A stretch of 64,000 nt of DNA from Massilia sp. Root335 (GTDB taxonomy: Bacteria > Pseudomonadota > Gammaproteobacteria > Burkholderiales > Burkholderiaceae_D), in contig NZ_LMCY01000032.1 of the NCBI RefSeq assembly GCF_001425685.1, positions 38,572 through 102,571 on the forward strand, written 5' to 3'. How positions within the stretch are numbered: the stretch's first letter is position 1; each line of letters starts with the position of its first letter. Below the pieces are notes generated by a model. The model had not been told where the DNA came from. It was given only the letters and a program-made list of their open reading frames with translations, and did not search any database. Made by a program: the position numbers and the translations under genes. Below are positions 8,523 through 16,815 of this stretch, piece after piece.

Positions 8523-9404
8523 ATGAAGAAGTCGTTTCGCAAGCTGATCCCGGTCGCAGCCGCCCTTGGTTTCGCACTCGCCGCATCGTCGGCACAAGCT
8601 TTCACCCTGAAGGATGGCACCAACGTCCTGGCATCGGATGCCACGACCCTGGACTGGAACACGACCGGTAGCGGTGTTGCGAAAGGCGTCGGCCCGTTCG
8701 GCTCGCCGCTGAGCGTTGGCCAGAACTTCCAGTTCCTGTACCAGTCGAACCTGGCCAGCATCGACGGCAACACGACGAACACGTTCGACTCGGGCCTGGA
8801 CTTCAACGCCAACGGCACCAAAGGCGCCGGCAAGGCCTTCGAATTCACGATCGTCGCCAAGCTGACCGAAAAAGTCACGAGCCTGGCAGGCACGACCGCT
8901 ACCTTCGGTCTGGGCGGCACCGCTGCCGACAACAAAGTCGCGATCTACTACGACACCGCCGCCAACGCCTCGACCACCGGCGGCACCGGTTTCGACGACG
9001 GCCAGCTGATCGCCCTGCTGACCATCGTGCCGACCAACACCCAGTCGACCTTCACGATCGCTGGCGCCGGCGGCCAGGGTTCGACCAAGCTGAACGCAGA
9101 CATCGTCCAGGCTGGCGACTTCATCGACCCGGCCTACCTGCAGGGCGTGACGCACCTGCTGTTCGGCATCAACTTCGAATCGAACCTGAACTTCCCGGCT
9201 GGCAACTCGGCTACGCTGAACTTCCAGAAAGGCGGCAGCGCCCTGTTCCCGGATTACACCGTTGACACCGCGCACGACATCGTCTTCAAGGTCGACGGTT
9301 CGAACACCTTCGCCCTGCCGGAACCGGGCACCATGATGCTGCTGGGCATGGGCATGCTGGGTCTGGTCGGCGCACAGCGTCGTCGTCGCGCTCCGAAGGC
9401 CTAA
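8523..9404 (+). CDS. PEP-CTERM sorting-signal protein, secreted
   Basis: A 293-residue secreted protein. Residues 1-26 are a Sec signal peptide ending in SAQA. The C-terminus has the PEP-CTERM tripartite signal: LPEPGT at residues 265-270, a hydrophobic stretch (MMLLGMGMLGLVG), then RRRR. XrtA is expected to cleave at or after the PEP motif and pass the protein to the cell surface. The body is rich in Thr, Gly and Asn and resembles flocculation-related PEP-CTERM proteins, but I do not assign it to PepA with certainty. Control by sigma-54 and the box at 8338 is strongly suggested. Only this one PEP-CTERM substrate is seen in the window. Confidence 0.93.
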   Translation: MKKSFRKLIPVAAALGFALAASSAQAFTLKDGTNVLASDATTLDWNTTGSGVAKGVGPFGSPLSVGQNFQFLYQSNLASIDGNTTNTFDSGLDFNANGTKGAGKAFEFTIVAKLTEKVTSLAGTTATFGLGGTAADNKVAIYYDTAANASTTGGTGFDDGQLIALLTIVPTNTQSTFTIAGAGGQGSTKLNADIVQAGDFIDPAYLQGVTHLLFGINFESNLNFPAGNSATLNFQKGGSALFPDYTVDTAHDIVFKVDGSNTFALPEPGTMMLLGMGMLGLVGAQRRRRAPKA

Positions 9405-9428
9405 TCCGCCTTTCGGACCGGCCTCATG

Positions 9429-9460
9429 AAAAAACCGCGGTTTCGACCGCGGTTTTTTTA
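9429..9460. terminator. Bidirectional Rho-independent terminator
   Basis: A perfect hairpin (AAAACCGCGGT, short loop, ACCGCGGTTTT) has an A run on the left and a T run on the right. It serves the PEP-CTERM gene on the plus strand and the SDR gene, the last gene of the HprK-related operon, on the minus strand. Confidence 0.88.
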
Positions 9461-9468
9461 TTGCCGTT

Positions 9469-10266
9469 TCACTTGCCTTCGGGCGGCTTGAACATCTTGC
9501 CGACTTCGCGGATGACCATCGCGTGCGGCGCCAGCCCGGCAAACACGCGCTGCTTGTACGTCCCCTTGGCCGCGTTCACGACGGGCACGTCGCGCTCCAG
9601 TCCCGCCAGCGATGCCCGCACGACGTCGGCCGGCGCATCGCGCTCGACGAGGGCGCTCTCGTAGGCGCCGGCCTTGGCGTCGAACTCGGTGGCCGTCGGG
9701 CCCGGCACGAGCGTCTGCACGAGGATCCCGCGCTCCTTCCACTCCCCATGCAGCGCCTGGCTGAAGCTCTGCACGAAGGCTTTGCTGGCCGCGTACACGG
9801 CCATGTACGGCACCGGCTGGTAGGCCGCGGCCGACGAGACATTGATCACGGCACTGCTCGGGAACGAGGACAGATGGTCGAAGAAGCGGCGGCACGTCGC
9901 GACGAGCGCGGTCGTGTTGAGCGTGTTGAGTTCGTCGTAGACGCTCGCATCGGTCGCCTCGAACCGTCCCCAGCGCCCTGCCCCAGCGTTATTGCACAGC
10001 AGACGCACGCGGATGCCCGCGCCGTCGAGTTCCGCACGGATGCGCGCCACGGCGGCCGGATCGGCCAGGTCGGCCACGATGGCCCGCGCCTCGACGCCGT
10101 ACTCCGTCTGCAACGTCTTGACGACGGCCAGCAGCCGCTCTTCGCGCCGCGCCACGAGCACCAGCCGCATGCCGGCCTGCGCCAGCTGGCGGGCGAATTC
10201 CTCGCCGATGCCGGACGACGCGCCAGTCACCAGCGCCCAATGGCCTTTTAAGTCGGAAAGCCGCAT
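9469..10266 (-). CDS. Short-chain dehydrogenase/reductase (SDR)
   Basis: A 265-residue classical SDR. The cofactor motif TGASSGIG is at residues 14-21, NNAG at 92-95, and the catalytic Ser145, Tyr158 and Lys162 (YAASK) are all present. An Arg-Arg pair after the second strand (ARREER) favours NADP(H). The substrate is not predictable; short forms with this C-terminus act on aldehydes, ketones or acyl chains. It is 43 bases downstream of the GMC oxidoreductase gene and is closed by the terminator at 9429, so it is the final gene of the six-gene minus-strand operon. Confidence 0.85.
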   Translation of the reverse strand: MRLSDLKGHWALVTGASSGIGEEFARQLAQAGMRLVLVARREERLLAVVKTLQTEYGVEARAIVADLADPAAVARIRAELDGAGIRVRLLCNNAGAGRWGRFEATDASVYDELNTLNTTALVATCRRFFDHLSSFPSSAVINVSSAAAYQPVPYMAVYAASKAFVQSFSQALHGEWKERGILVQTLVPGPTATEFDAKAGAYESALVERDAPADVVRASLAGLERDVPVVNAAKGTYKQRVFAGLAPHAMVIREVGKMFKPPEGK

Positions 10267-10309
10267 GGGCGATCTCCTTGTCGATGAATGATGAATAAAT
10301 AAAGCCGCA

Positions 10310-11932
10310 TCAGGCCTGCGCCAGCAGGTGATCCGCCACGCGCAGGGCGTTCGCCGCGATCGTCAGGCTCGGGTTGGTGCCGCCGGACGACGGGAAGAAC
10401 GAGCTGTCGACGACGTACAGGTTGGCGAGCCCGTGCGCGCGGTTATTACGGTCGAGCACGCTCTGCGCAGGATCGTCGCCGAACCGGCATGTGCCGCACA
10501 CGTGGGCGATGCGCTGGTTGTTCTCGGCCTGCTTGATCAGTTTGACGCTGTAGCCCGCGAACACCGCGCGCATCCGCGCGCGAAACGCCGCGATGCGCGC
10601 GCGGTCGGCGTCGCGCACGCGGTATTCGATGGCCAGGCGGGCGTTCTCCGCGTCGTCGCGCGCCGGTTCGACGCGGTTGTCGGCATACGGGAAATCCTCG
10701 AGCGTCGCTGCCAGGATCATGCGCCGATGTACGAGACCGTCGAGCACCGGCATGACGAACGGCTTGGCCAGCTTGAACAGCGGCGCCACCCACGGCAGCG
10801 GTCCCTGGCGCAGGTCGTCGGCCACGGAGGCCGCCAGGGTGGCCGCCGGCGGCAGGCGGCCGAAGGATTGCACGGAGCCGAGTTTCTGTCCGTCCAACAA
10901 ATAAAAATCGTTGAAGGCGAGCTCTTTTTGGCGATTGTCGAACTCACCCTTGAGCTTCGGCTCGACCAGGTACAGGTCGATGTGGTGGCGCATCAGGTAT
11001 TTGCCGACGAGGCCGGACGCGTTCGCGAGGCCTTGCGGCCACGCGCCGGACGCCGAGCCGAGCAGGATGCGCGGCGTCTCGAGGGCGCCGGCGGCCAGCA
11101 CCACGATGGGGGCACGCACGGTGAAGCGCGTGCCGCGTCGTTCGCACACGACGCCCGTCACGCGGCTGCGGTCGGCTTCCAGCGCCACGACCTCGCAATC
11201 GTCGAGCAGGCGGGCGCCGTGGTCGCGCAAGGCCGGTTGCAGGCAGATCCGGCCGGCGTCGTTCTTGCAGGCGCGGCCGCACAGATAACCCTGGCAACCG
11301 CTGCAGCCGTCGACGAATTCGCAGGCCAGCGGCAACCGGTACGGATGCAGGCCGCGGCCTTCGAACAAGCCGAACAGTTCCGCGGACCCCGGCGTCAACG
11401 GCGGAGACGGCAGCAAATGCTCGCGCGGCCCGTCCGCGCGCAGCGGGTCCGCCGTGCCGCGCACCCGGAACAATTGCTCGGCCTTGTCGTAGTACGGTGC
11501 CAGCTCGTCGTAGGCGACGGGCCAGCGCGGCGGCAGATCGGCCCCGGGCGGCGCTTGATAGTGGTCGGCGGCGGCGAAATCGGATGGGAAGAAGCGTTCC
11601 AGCGCCATGCCGTACAGCGCACTCGAACCGCCCGCCCCGGAACCGATGAAGGGCACGAAGCGCTGGGTGCGCGGACCCGAGCGGTCGACGATCTGGTCCG
11701 GATAGCGGCCGGCGCGCGCGAGGATGTCCCGATGCGCCGGCTGCGGGACTTCCGGCCGCGGGAAGTCGTCCTCGGCGTAGCGGCCGACGAGGTCCGGGTG
11801 GGCCGCGCCCTTTTCGAGGAACAGCACGCGACGGCCGGCGCGCGCCAGCGCGTAACCGAGCGTGGCGCCCCCCATGCCGGTGCCGACGACGACGGCGTCC
11901 CAGTCCTGGTCGATATCAAACGGTTCCGACAT
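10310..11932 (-). CDS. GMC-family FAD oxidoreductase
   Basis: A 540-residue flavoprotein. The FAD dinucleotide motif GTGMGG starts at residue 17, and the C-terminal GMC signature is SSFFPSSGGTNPSLTIAANA. A cysteine group CSGCQGYLCGRAC (C-x2-C-x4-C-x3-C) in the middle and HVCGTCRFG near the C-terminus are unusual for simple alcohol oxidases and recall GMC enzymes of the glucose/cholesterol-oxidase and dehydrogenase side branch. It probably oxidises a hydroxyl group. No signal peptide is present, so it is cytosolic. It lies 53 bases downstream of the nucleotidyltransferase gene in the same operon, so its substrate may be linked to that pathway; this is inference. Confidence 0.85.
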   Translation of the reverse strand: MSEPFDIDQDWDAVVVGTGMGGATLGYALARAGRRVLFLEKGAAHPDLVGRYAEDDFPRPEVPQPAHRDILARAGRYPDQIVDRSGPRTQRFVPFIGSGAGGSSALYGMALERFFPSDFAAADHYQAPPGADLPPRWPVAYDELAPYYDKAEQLFRVRGTADPLRADGPREHLLPSPPLTPGSAELFGLFEGRGLHPYRLPLACEFVDGCSGCQGYLCGRACKNDAGRICLQPALRDHGARLLDDCEVVALEADRSRVTGVVCERRGTRFTVRAPIVVLAAGALETPRILLGSASGAWPQGLANASGLVGKYLMRHHIDLYLVEPKLKGEFDNRQKELAFNDFYLLDGQKLGSVQSFGRLPPAATLAASVADDLRQGPLPWVAPLFKLAKPFVMPVLDGLVHRRMILAATLEDFPYADNRVEPARDDAENARLAIEYRVRDADRARIAAFRARMRAVFAGYSVKLIKQAENNQRIAHVCGTCRFGDDPAQSVLDRNNRAHGLANLYVVDSSFFPSSGGTNPSLTIAANALRVADHLLAQA

Positions 11933-11985
11933 ATTCCCCCGGCAGTGGCCGCTCCAGTTGGGGTCGCCGGGCGCGCCTAAAAGGT

Positions 11986-13074
11986 TCAGGCCGCCTGCGA
12001 CTCGTCATGCTTCGTGATAAACGCTTTATGAAACAGATGCCGCGCCAGCAGCAGCGGCGGCATGCGCAGCCAGTTCCCGCGCACGTACAGCGCAAAGCGC
12101 GCCAGGCTGCTGAACGTACCCTCGCAGCTCACATGCAGCGGCAGCAGCGCGCGCCCGAACAACCGGTCCATCAGCCACAACAGGACCGGATTCGGCCCCG
12201 CCGGGGCCACGGCCGCCTGCACCGCCGGCGGGACGACCGTGCCGAGCAGGCGCGGGCAATAGCGTAACGCATAGAACAGCGGCCGCCCCAGCTCGAGTTC
12301 GCGCGCGCGCGCCGGCAGCGCGTCCCAGAACCCGGGCTGCGCGCCGAATTCCCGCAGCAGCCGGTGCATGTCGACGAGGTCGCGCAAGCCCTTGTCGAAT
12401 TCGCCGTCGAAGAACAGGTGCACGGCGCTGTGCAGCACCATGTCGGCCGGGGCCAGCGTGGCCAGGCCGGGCGCGCCGGCGATCGGCCTGGCCGCGGCGC
12501 GCAGCTTGTCCGGGTCGGGGCGCACCGGCGCCGTCTCCGGCAGGATCGCGTGGTGCACGTCGATCGAGTTGCCGCGCCGCGCGTGCTGCATCGGCGGCAG
12601 CTCGTGCATCCATTCACGATAGTAACGCTGGTCGTAGGTATCGTGGTGGGTGGTGATCCAGCCGTGCATCATGAGGGCCGCCTCGACCTCGGGCAGGCGG
12701 GTCTTGGGCACGAGGATGTCGATGTCGGAAAACAGCCGTCCGCGGCCCGCGTCCAGGCCGGCCATCGCATACGCGGCGCCCTTGAGCAGGATCAGCGGCA
12801 ATCCCAGATCCGCCAGCGCCCGGCCGATCTGGCGGACTTCGTAGCGCGCGGCCCGGGCATGGCCGGATGCGCCCGCGCGCGTCCACTCCAGGTGCGCGCG
12901 CGGCGCGGCGGGAACCGTGTCCAGCAGGTTGGCATCTTCCAGCAGCACGAGCAGGAACGCATCGAGGTTGGCGGCGTCGGCCTGGCGCAGCAGCAAGTCC
13001 CAGCCGGCCGCGTCCAGGCCGCGCACGACGGCCGGATCGCGCAGCACGCGCACCAGTACCGGCAGGCGCGTCAT
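11986..13074 (-). CDS. Nucleotidyltransferase (NTP_transf_5 type) of the HprK-related cluster
   Basis: A 362-residue protein of the nucleotidyltransferase superfamily. The motif LILLKGAAYAMAG followed by LFSDIDILVPKTRLPEV has the paired aspartates of the NTase metal site, and DVHHAI supplies a third conserved segment. The ATG at 13074 overlaps the kinase stop codon (ATGA); the open frame further upstream is a shadow of the kinase gene. Proteins of this family occur beside HprK-related kinases and PqqD-like proteins. In some lasso-peptide clusters a related enzyme adds sugars to a phosphorylated peptide. A similar modification of the cluster's own small protein is possible here but untested. 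Confidence 0.8.
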   Translation of the reverse strand: MTRLPVLVRVLRDPAVVRGLDAAGWDLLLRQADAANLDAFLLVLLEDANLLDTVPAAPRAHLEWTRAGASGHARAARYEVRQIGRALADLGLPLILLKGAAYAMAGLDAGRGRLFSDIDILVPKTRLPEVEAALMMHGWITTHHDTYDQRYYREWMHELPPMQHARRGNSIDVHHAILPETAPVRPDPDKLRAAARPIAGAPGLATLAPADMVLHSAVHLFFDGEFDKGLRDLVDMHRLLREFGAQPGFWDALPARARELELGRPLFYALRYCPRLLGTVVPPAVQAAVAPAGPNPVLLWLMDRLFGRALLPLHVSCEGTFSSLARFALYVRGNWLRMPPLLLARHLFHKAFITKHDESQAA

Positions 13075-13988
13075 GCCGTCCCCAGCGCCAGGCGTTCGAA
13101 CAGTGCCATCGCGTCGGGCAGGCTGCTGTAGCGGAACGTGTACGCGTCGCTGGCGTCGATCAGCCGGCCGAGCGCCATGAAACCGCGCGCGCCCAGCACC
13201 TGGTAATTGAAGCTGTTGTCGGCCACCTGCATGAAGGCGCGCGCTTTCGGCAGCGGTTCCAATGCGACGGCGGCGCCGGCCTCCCAGCGCGGGAACACGA
13301 TGCAGGCGGGCCGGGCCGGTTCCAGGGCACGGGCGATGCTGTCCCGCGGCGCCTTCAGGTGGGCGATCGTCCCCTTGGTGGTTTCTTCCACGGGGCGGCT
13401 CAGCACGGCGTCGGGACGGAAGGCGCGGATGATGTCGATCGAGGCATTCTTGAGGCTGACGGGGCGCGGCAGCGGCACGAGCACGCCGTCGTCGAGGTGC
13501 ACGAGGGTCATCTCGTCCGACAGCAGCCGCCAGCCGTGTCCCAGCAAGGCGGCCGTCAGGGTGCTCTTGCCGGAGCCGGGCGGCGCCGGCAGGATGATCG
13601 CGCGGCCATGTTTTTCGAGCACGGCCGCGTGGATGATCAGATAGCCGTGGGCGCGGTGCGAGACGCACCAGTTCATCGTCCATTCCAGCATCGGATACGC
13701 TTGCCCCAGCGGCAGCGGCTGGAACGGCGTCGTGCCGTCATAGGCAAAATGCACCTGGGAACGATACCAGCGGCGCAGGCCGCCCGAGCGCCGTAAATCG
13801 AGGTGGAAGTCGACGAAGCCGCCGTCCGGCTCGACCGGATAATCGGCATACATCAGCGCGAGGCTGTCGATCAATGGCGGGACGTCGCTGCGGATGCGGT
13901 TGGCGAAGGGGCCCGTGCGCAACACGAGGCCGTCGCCGGACAGGCGCGCCCGCAGTTCGGCGCGCGACAGCGAACCGACCGTCAGCAT
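13071..13988 (-). CDS. HprK-related kinase A
   Basis: A 305-residue protein resembling the C-terminal half of HPr kinase/phosphorylase. The P-loop APPGSGKST lies at residues 135-143, preceded by the family's conserved HAAV (His120) and followed by a strand ending in SDE (Asp158). There is no HPr gene nearby and the N-terminal HPrK domain is lacking, so HPr is unlikely to be the target. Relatives phosphorylate serine in peptide natural products. The gene overlaps the PqqD-like gene by 7 bases and the nucleotidyltransferase gene by 4 bases, so the three are probably made together. The likely substrate is the 207-residue protein encoded first in the operon. Confidence 0.85.
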   Translation of the reverse strand: MLTVGSLSRAELRARLSGDGLVLRTGPFANRIRSDVPPLIDSLALMYADYPVEPDGGFVDFHLDLRRSGGLRRWYRSQVHFAYDGTTPFQPLPLGQAYPMLEWTMNWCVSHRAHGYLIIHAAVLEKHGRAIILPAPPGSGKSTLTAALLGHGWRLLSDEMTLVHLDDGVLVPLPRPVSLKNASIDIIRAFRPDAVLSRPVEETTKGTIAHLKAPRDSIARALEPARPACIVFPRWEAGAAVALEPLPKARAFMQVADNSFNYQVLGARGFMALGRLIDASDAYTFRYSSLPDAMALFERLALGTA

Positions 13989-14248
13989 GGTTCGATCAGG
14001 TCCAGCCCGGCCAGCGCGGCCAGCATGTCGTCGATCAGGGACACGAGGTCATCGTCGCCGGCATCAAAGCGTTCGGCCAGGCGGCCGGCCAGCGTGGCGG
14101 CATCGGCGGGTTCGTCGCGCAAGGCGAGCAGCAGGTCGAGCGCGGCACCATCCAGCAGGTGGGTACTGCCCGACAAGTCGTTGTACAGCACGGCTTCCCC
14201 ATCCCATTCCCGGCAGGCCAGCGCCTGCCCAGGCGTCAAACGCCACAT
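13982..14248 (-). CDS. PqqD-family peptide chaperone of the HprK-related system
   Basis: An 88-residue protein with the PqqD/RRE fold pattern: a short basic start (MWRLTPGQALACREW), beta strands (GEAVLYNDLSGSTHLLDG) and a helical C-terminal half that resembles PqqD-type recognition domains. Such domains bind a leader region of a precursor and present it to modifying enzymes. It overlaps the kinase start by 7 bases and sits 15 bases downstream of the small-protein gene. The substrate it would bind is presumably that upstream protein. Confidence 0.82.
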   Translation of the reverse strand: MWRLTPGQALACREWDGEAVLYNDLSGSTHLLDGAALDLLLALRDEPADAATLAGRLAERFDAGDDDLVSLIDDMLAALAGLDLIEPC

Positions 14249-14263
14249 GCGTGTCGCCGCCCG

Positions 14264-14887
14264 TCAGTCGTGAATCGAGCTGAGGTAGTTAGCGACCTGG
14301 GCATTGTCCCAGTACACGCCGGCGGTCGGGCTGTAGCGGCCCGTGGTCTGCAGCTCGCTCCACATGGTCTGCAGGTCGGTGAGTTCGATGAAGTCGATGT
14401 ACTTCGCCTGCAGGTTGAGGTAAGCCGCCACCAGGTGCATGCCGACATTGTTGTTGTCGAAGTCCTGCGGGTTCAGCATGTCCGCCAGCTTGGCGCAGTA
14501 GTACGAGCCCGGCTTGTAGCAGTCGCCGTTGTTGTACGAATCGGCCCGGACCGGGCAGGCCGTGCCGTTGCCCACCGCGTAGAACACGCTGGTGAACATC
14601 AGGTCGCGCGACACCGGCCATGCATGTTGCGGCTGCTTCCAGTAGCCCGGCGATAAGCCGTTGCAGGCAGGCGCCTTGCCGTTCGCGTAATGGCTGGCGG
14701 CCAGGCCGTTCGACAGCGAGCCCGAAGGCGCCCGACAGACCATCGACGCCATCGCCGACTTGCTTTCCAGCGTCGCGAGAACCCCGGCGCCCATGCCGAT
14801 TTTGGCCAGGCGACGACGGGCCGCCCCGCGTTGAGTCAAGGACGGCGCCGTTTCAATCTTGTCGTTATTTTGATTTTCGGTAGCCAC
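14264..14887 (-). CDS. Small protein with SPGYWK motif, first gene of the HprK-related operon
   Basis: A 207-residue protein starting at GTG 14887, chosen because GGGGA precedes it by 6 bases and because a TTG start at 14941 would lie inside the sigma-54 promoter. The N-terminus is basic (GAARRRLAKIG) and followed by a weakly hydrophobic stretch (MGAGVLATLESKSAMA), possibly a twin-arginine-like or leader region. The core has CNGLSPGYWKQPQHAWP, a motif seen in secreted bacterial proteins of unknown function, and at least five cysteines. No PEP-CTERM tail is present. As the first gene of an operon with a PqqD-like protein, kinase and nucleotidyltransferase, it is the best candidate for the modified substrate. 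I do not recognise a catalytic domain. Confidence 0.72.
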   Translation of the reverse strand: MATENQNNDKIETAPSLTQRGAARRRLAKIGMGAGVLATLESKSAMASMVCRAPSGSLSNGLAASHYANGKAPACNGLSPGYWKQPQHAWPVSRDLMFTSVFYAVGNGTACPVRADSYNNGDCYKPGSYYCAKLADMLNPQDFDNNNVGMHLVAAYLNLQAKYIDFIELTDLQTMWSELQTTGRYSPTAGVYWDNAQVANYLSSIHD

Positions 14888-14940
14888 GTGCGTTCCCCAA
14901 AATGTTGTCGCGCTCACTGAGGGCGACCAGTACCTGAACA

Positions 14941-14956
14941 AGCAAGTTTTGCGCCA
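14941..14956 (-). promoter_or_regulatory. Sigma-54 promoter of the HprK-related operon
   Basis: Read on the minus strand the site is TGGCGCAAAACTTGCT, with GG and GC 10 bases apart exactly as at the PEP-CTERM promoter. Transcription should start near 14930, leaving about 43 bases before the GTG at 14887. Confidence 0.72.
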
Positions 14957-15053
14957 GCGTGGTGCCAGGAAGAAAAACTTACATTAAAATCAGGTGCTTA
15001 TTTTGGTGCCGTACCACCCAGCAACTACTATTGTATGTTGGAACGCCGGGTGA

Positions 15054-15070
15054 TGTAAAAAATATCGACG
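15054..15070 (-). promoter_or_regulatory. Second probable PrsR-binding (PEP-CTERM) box
   Basis: On the minus strand the site reads CGTCGATATTTTTTACA, identical to the box at 8338-8354 at 14 of 17 positions and ending 97 bases before the sigma-54 promoter at 14941-14956. Its orientation relative to the promoter is the same as at the PEP-CTERM gene, which points to shared control by PrsR. Confidence 0.62.
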
Positions 15071-15080
15071 GACGTTGTTG

Positions 15081-15707
15081 TCAGAAGAAACTTTCCGGAA
15101 TGACCAGAACGTCACCCGGTCGCATCGGCACGTTGGCCGAAATGTCGCCCTCTTTGATCAGGTCGTCGAGGCGAACGTTGAACCGTTGTTGTTTACCATC
15201 CACGTTACGGATCAGGCTGGCGCGATTGCCCGCCGCGAATTCCGTGGTGCCGCCGACGGCGATCATCACGTCCATCAAACTCATGTTCCGGCGGTAAGGC
15301 AGCGCCTGCGGCTTCGTGGCCTGGCCGATCACGCGGATCTGCTCGTCGTAATTGCCGACGAAGGTCGTCACGACGACGGTGACGACGGGCTGCTGGATGT
15401 ACTTGGACAGGGCTTTTTCGATATCGCGGGCGAGCGCGGTCGAGGTTTTGCCGGCGGCCGGCAGGTCTTCGACGAGCGGCGTCGTGATCTTGCCGTCCGG
15501 ACGCACCGGCACCGACATCGACACTTCCGGATTGCGCCAGACGATGATGTTCACGGCATCCCCCGGCCCGATCAGGTATTGGCTGTCGGTCACCTGCGTC
15601 TCGATCGGCTGTTGGCCGCGCGTTGCGCAACCACCCAGCGCCAGCGCGCATGCGGCGGCGAGCACGATCGCCGAATGTTTCACCAGGTTCGCCTTGTACT
15701 TGCCCAC
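15081..15707 (-). CDS. XrtA-system polysaccharide export lipoprotein (Wza/EpsE type)
   Basis: A 208-residue lipoprotein with a lipobox LGGC (Cys27). The N-terminal part (YLIGPGDAVNIIVWRNPEVS) is the polysaccharide export (Wza/KpsD) domain, and a SLBB-type segment (IRVIGQATKPQALPYRRNMS) follows. It forms part of the outer-membrane exit channel for the polysaccharide. The GTG at 15707 has AAAGGGA upstream. In most XrtA loci this gene is in the same operon as the chain-length and kinase genes; here it is on the opposite strand, separated by a protease gene, so it must have its own promoter. Confidence 0.9.
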   Translation of the reverse strand: MGKYKANLVKHSAIVLAAACALALGGCATRGQQPIETQVTDSQYLIGPGDAVNIIVWRNPEVSMSVPVRPDGKITTPLVEDLPAAGKTSTALARDIEKALSKYIQQPVVTVVVTTFVGNYDEQIRVIGQATKPQALPYRRNMSLMDVMIAVGGTTEFAAGNRASLIRNVDGKQQRFNVRLDDLIKEGDISANVPMRPGDVLVIPESFF

Positions 15708-15839
15708 GTCAGATCCCTTTCGGTAAAGCCGTTGTTATAAAGCCATTAACAGCTTCGTATTGTATAACATAGTGCCCAACGAAAAGACTGCGCACAATAG
15801 AAATTGTGTTTGATCATGACGCGCTTGCCGCTTTTCTGC

Positions 15840-16661
15840 TTACTTCTTCTGCAACAGCGCGCGCACGTAGTTGGCGGGGATGGCATATGTGATCCCGCTC
15901 GGCGCCGTGATCGCCGTCTCCTTGAGCCCTTTCACGAACACGGCATTGATCACGCCCAGCACCTTGCCGGTGGCGGGATCGTACACGGGGCTGCCGCTGT
16001 TGCCGGGATACGCCGTCCCGTCGAGCTGGAAGATATTGAAGGGTGCGCGTTGCAGGGCCGCGATCTGGCGCGGATCGAGGCTGCGGGCGCCGAGCGAAGG
16101 ACGGACGATGGGCGTGATGGCCGCCAGGGTCGCCCGGTGCGTGGCCGCGTGCAGGCCCAGCGCCATGGCGAGCGGGAAACCCGTCAACGCCAGCTCCTGC
16201 CCTTCCTGGGCCGTATCCGAATCGCCCAGTTCGAGCGCGGGCAAGGGCGTGCCGCTGAGACGCAGGTGGGCCAGGTCGTGTTCGTTGTCGCGCGCCACCA
16301 GCGCGGCCGGCCGGAAGCGCACCCCTTCGCCATCCGGCAGCACGATGCCGAGCTGTTCGATGTTGCCGTCGGCCGGCGTGGCCGGGACGACGTGGGCATT
16401 GGTGATGACGTCCAGGCCGTCGCCGACGACGAAACCGGTGCCGACGAAGACCGTCGACGGGCTGCGGGTCCGCTCGAACGTGCCGACACCCACGACGGAA
16501 CGTTTGATGGTCGGGACGATCGTCCTCAGGTCGGTTGCCGCGGCCAGCCCCGGCAGGGCGCAGGCGGACAGCGCAAGTACGCCCAGCACGGTCGCCACAC
16601 GGCGCCGACGGGGGTGGGAAGACGGGTTGACGGGAGCACGCTCCCTATTTCGAAGCGGCAT
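15840..16661 (-). CDS. Trypsin-like serine protease, periplasmic
   Basis: A 273-residue secreted protease. Basic residues 18-21 and a hydrophobic stretch to residue 42 form an export signal (possible lipobox LSAC at 34). The catalytic triad is visible: His90 in NAHVV, Asp129 in EHDLAHL and Ser222 in PGNSGSP. The ATG at 16661 has GGGGG 10 bases upstream; a TTG one codon earlier is the alternative. No PDZ domain is present, unlike DegP. It lies between the export lipoprotein gene and the divergent polysaccharide operon and could process matrix or sorting components, which is inference from position only. Confidence 0.82.
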   Translation of the reverse strand: MPLRNRERAPVNPSSHPRRRRVATVLGVLALSACALPGLAAATDLRTIVPTIKRSVVGVGTFERTRSPSTVFVGTGFVVGDGLDVITNAHVVPATPADGNIEQLGIVLPDGEGVRFRPAALVARDNEHDLAHLRLSGTPLPALELGDSDTAQEGQELALTGFPLAMALGLHAATHRATLAAITPIVRPSLGARSLDPRQIAALQRAPFNIFQLDGTAYPGNSGSPVYDPATGKVLGVINAVFVKGLKETAITAPSGITYAIPANYVRALLQKK

Positions 16662-16815
16662 CAACCGTGCACCCCCTTTTGCATTTTAGACATTACAATA
16701 AAGCGCTTGAACTTGAGCAATTGCTGCGCCGCTAGTCTACGCGATGAGATCGCTCAACGCACTGCGCTGGCGTTGAAGGCATACAACGGTTTAACGGATT
16801 TTTATTAAATCCGTG

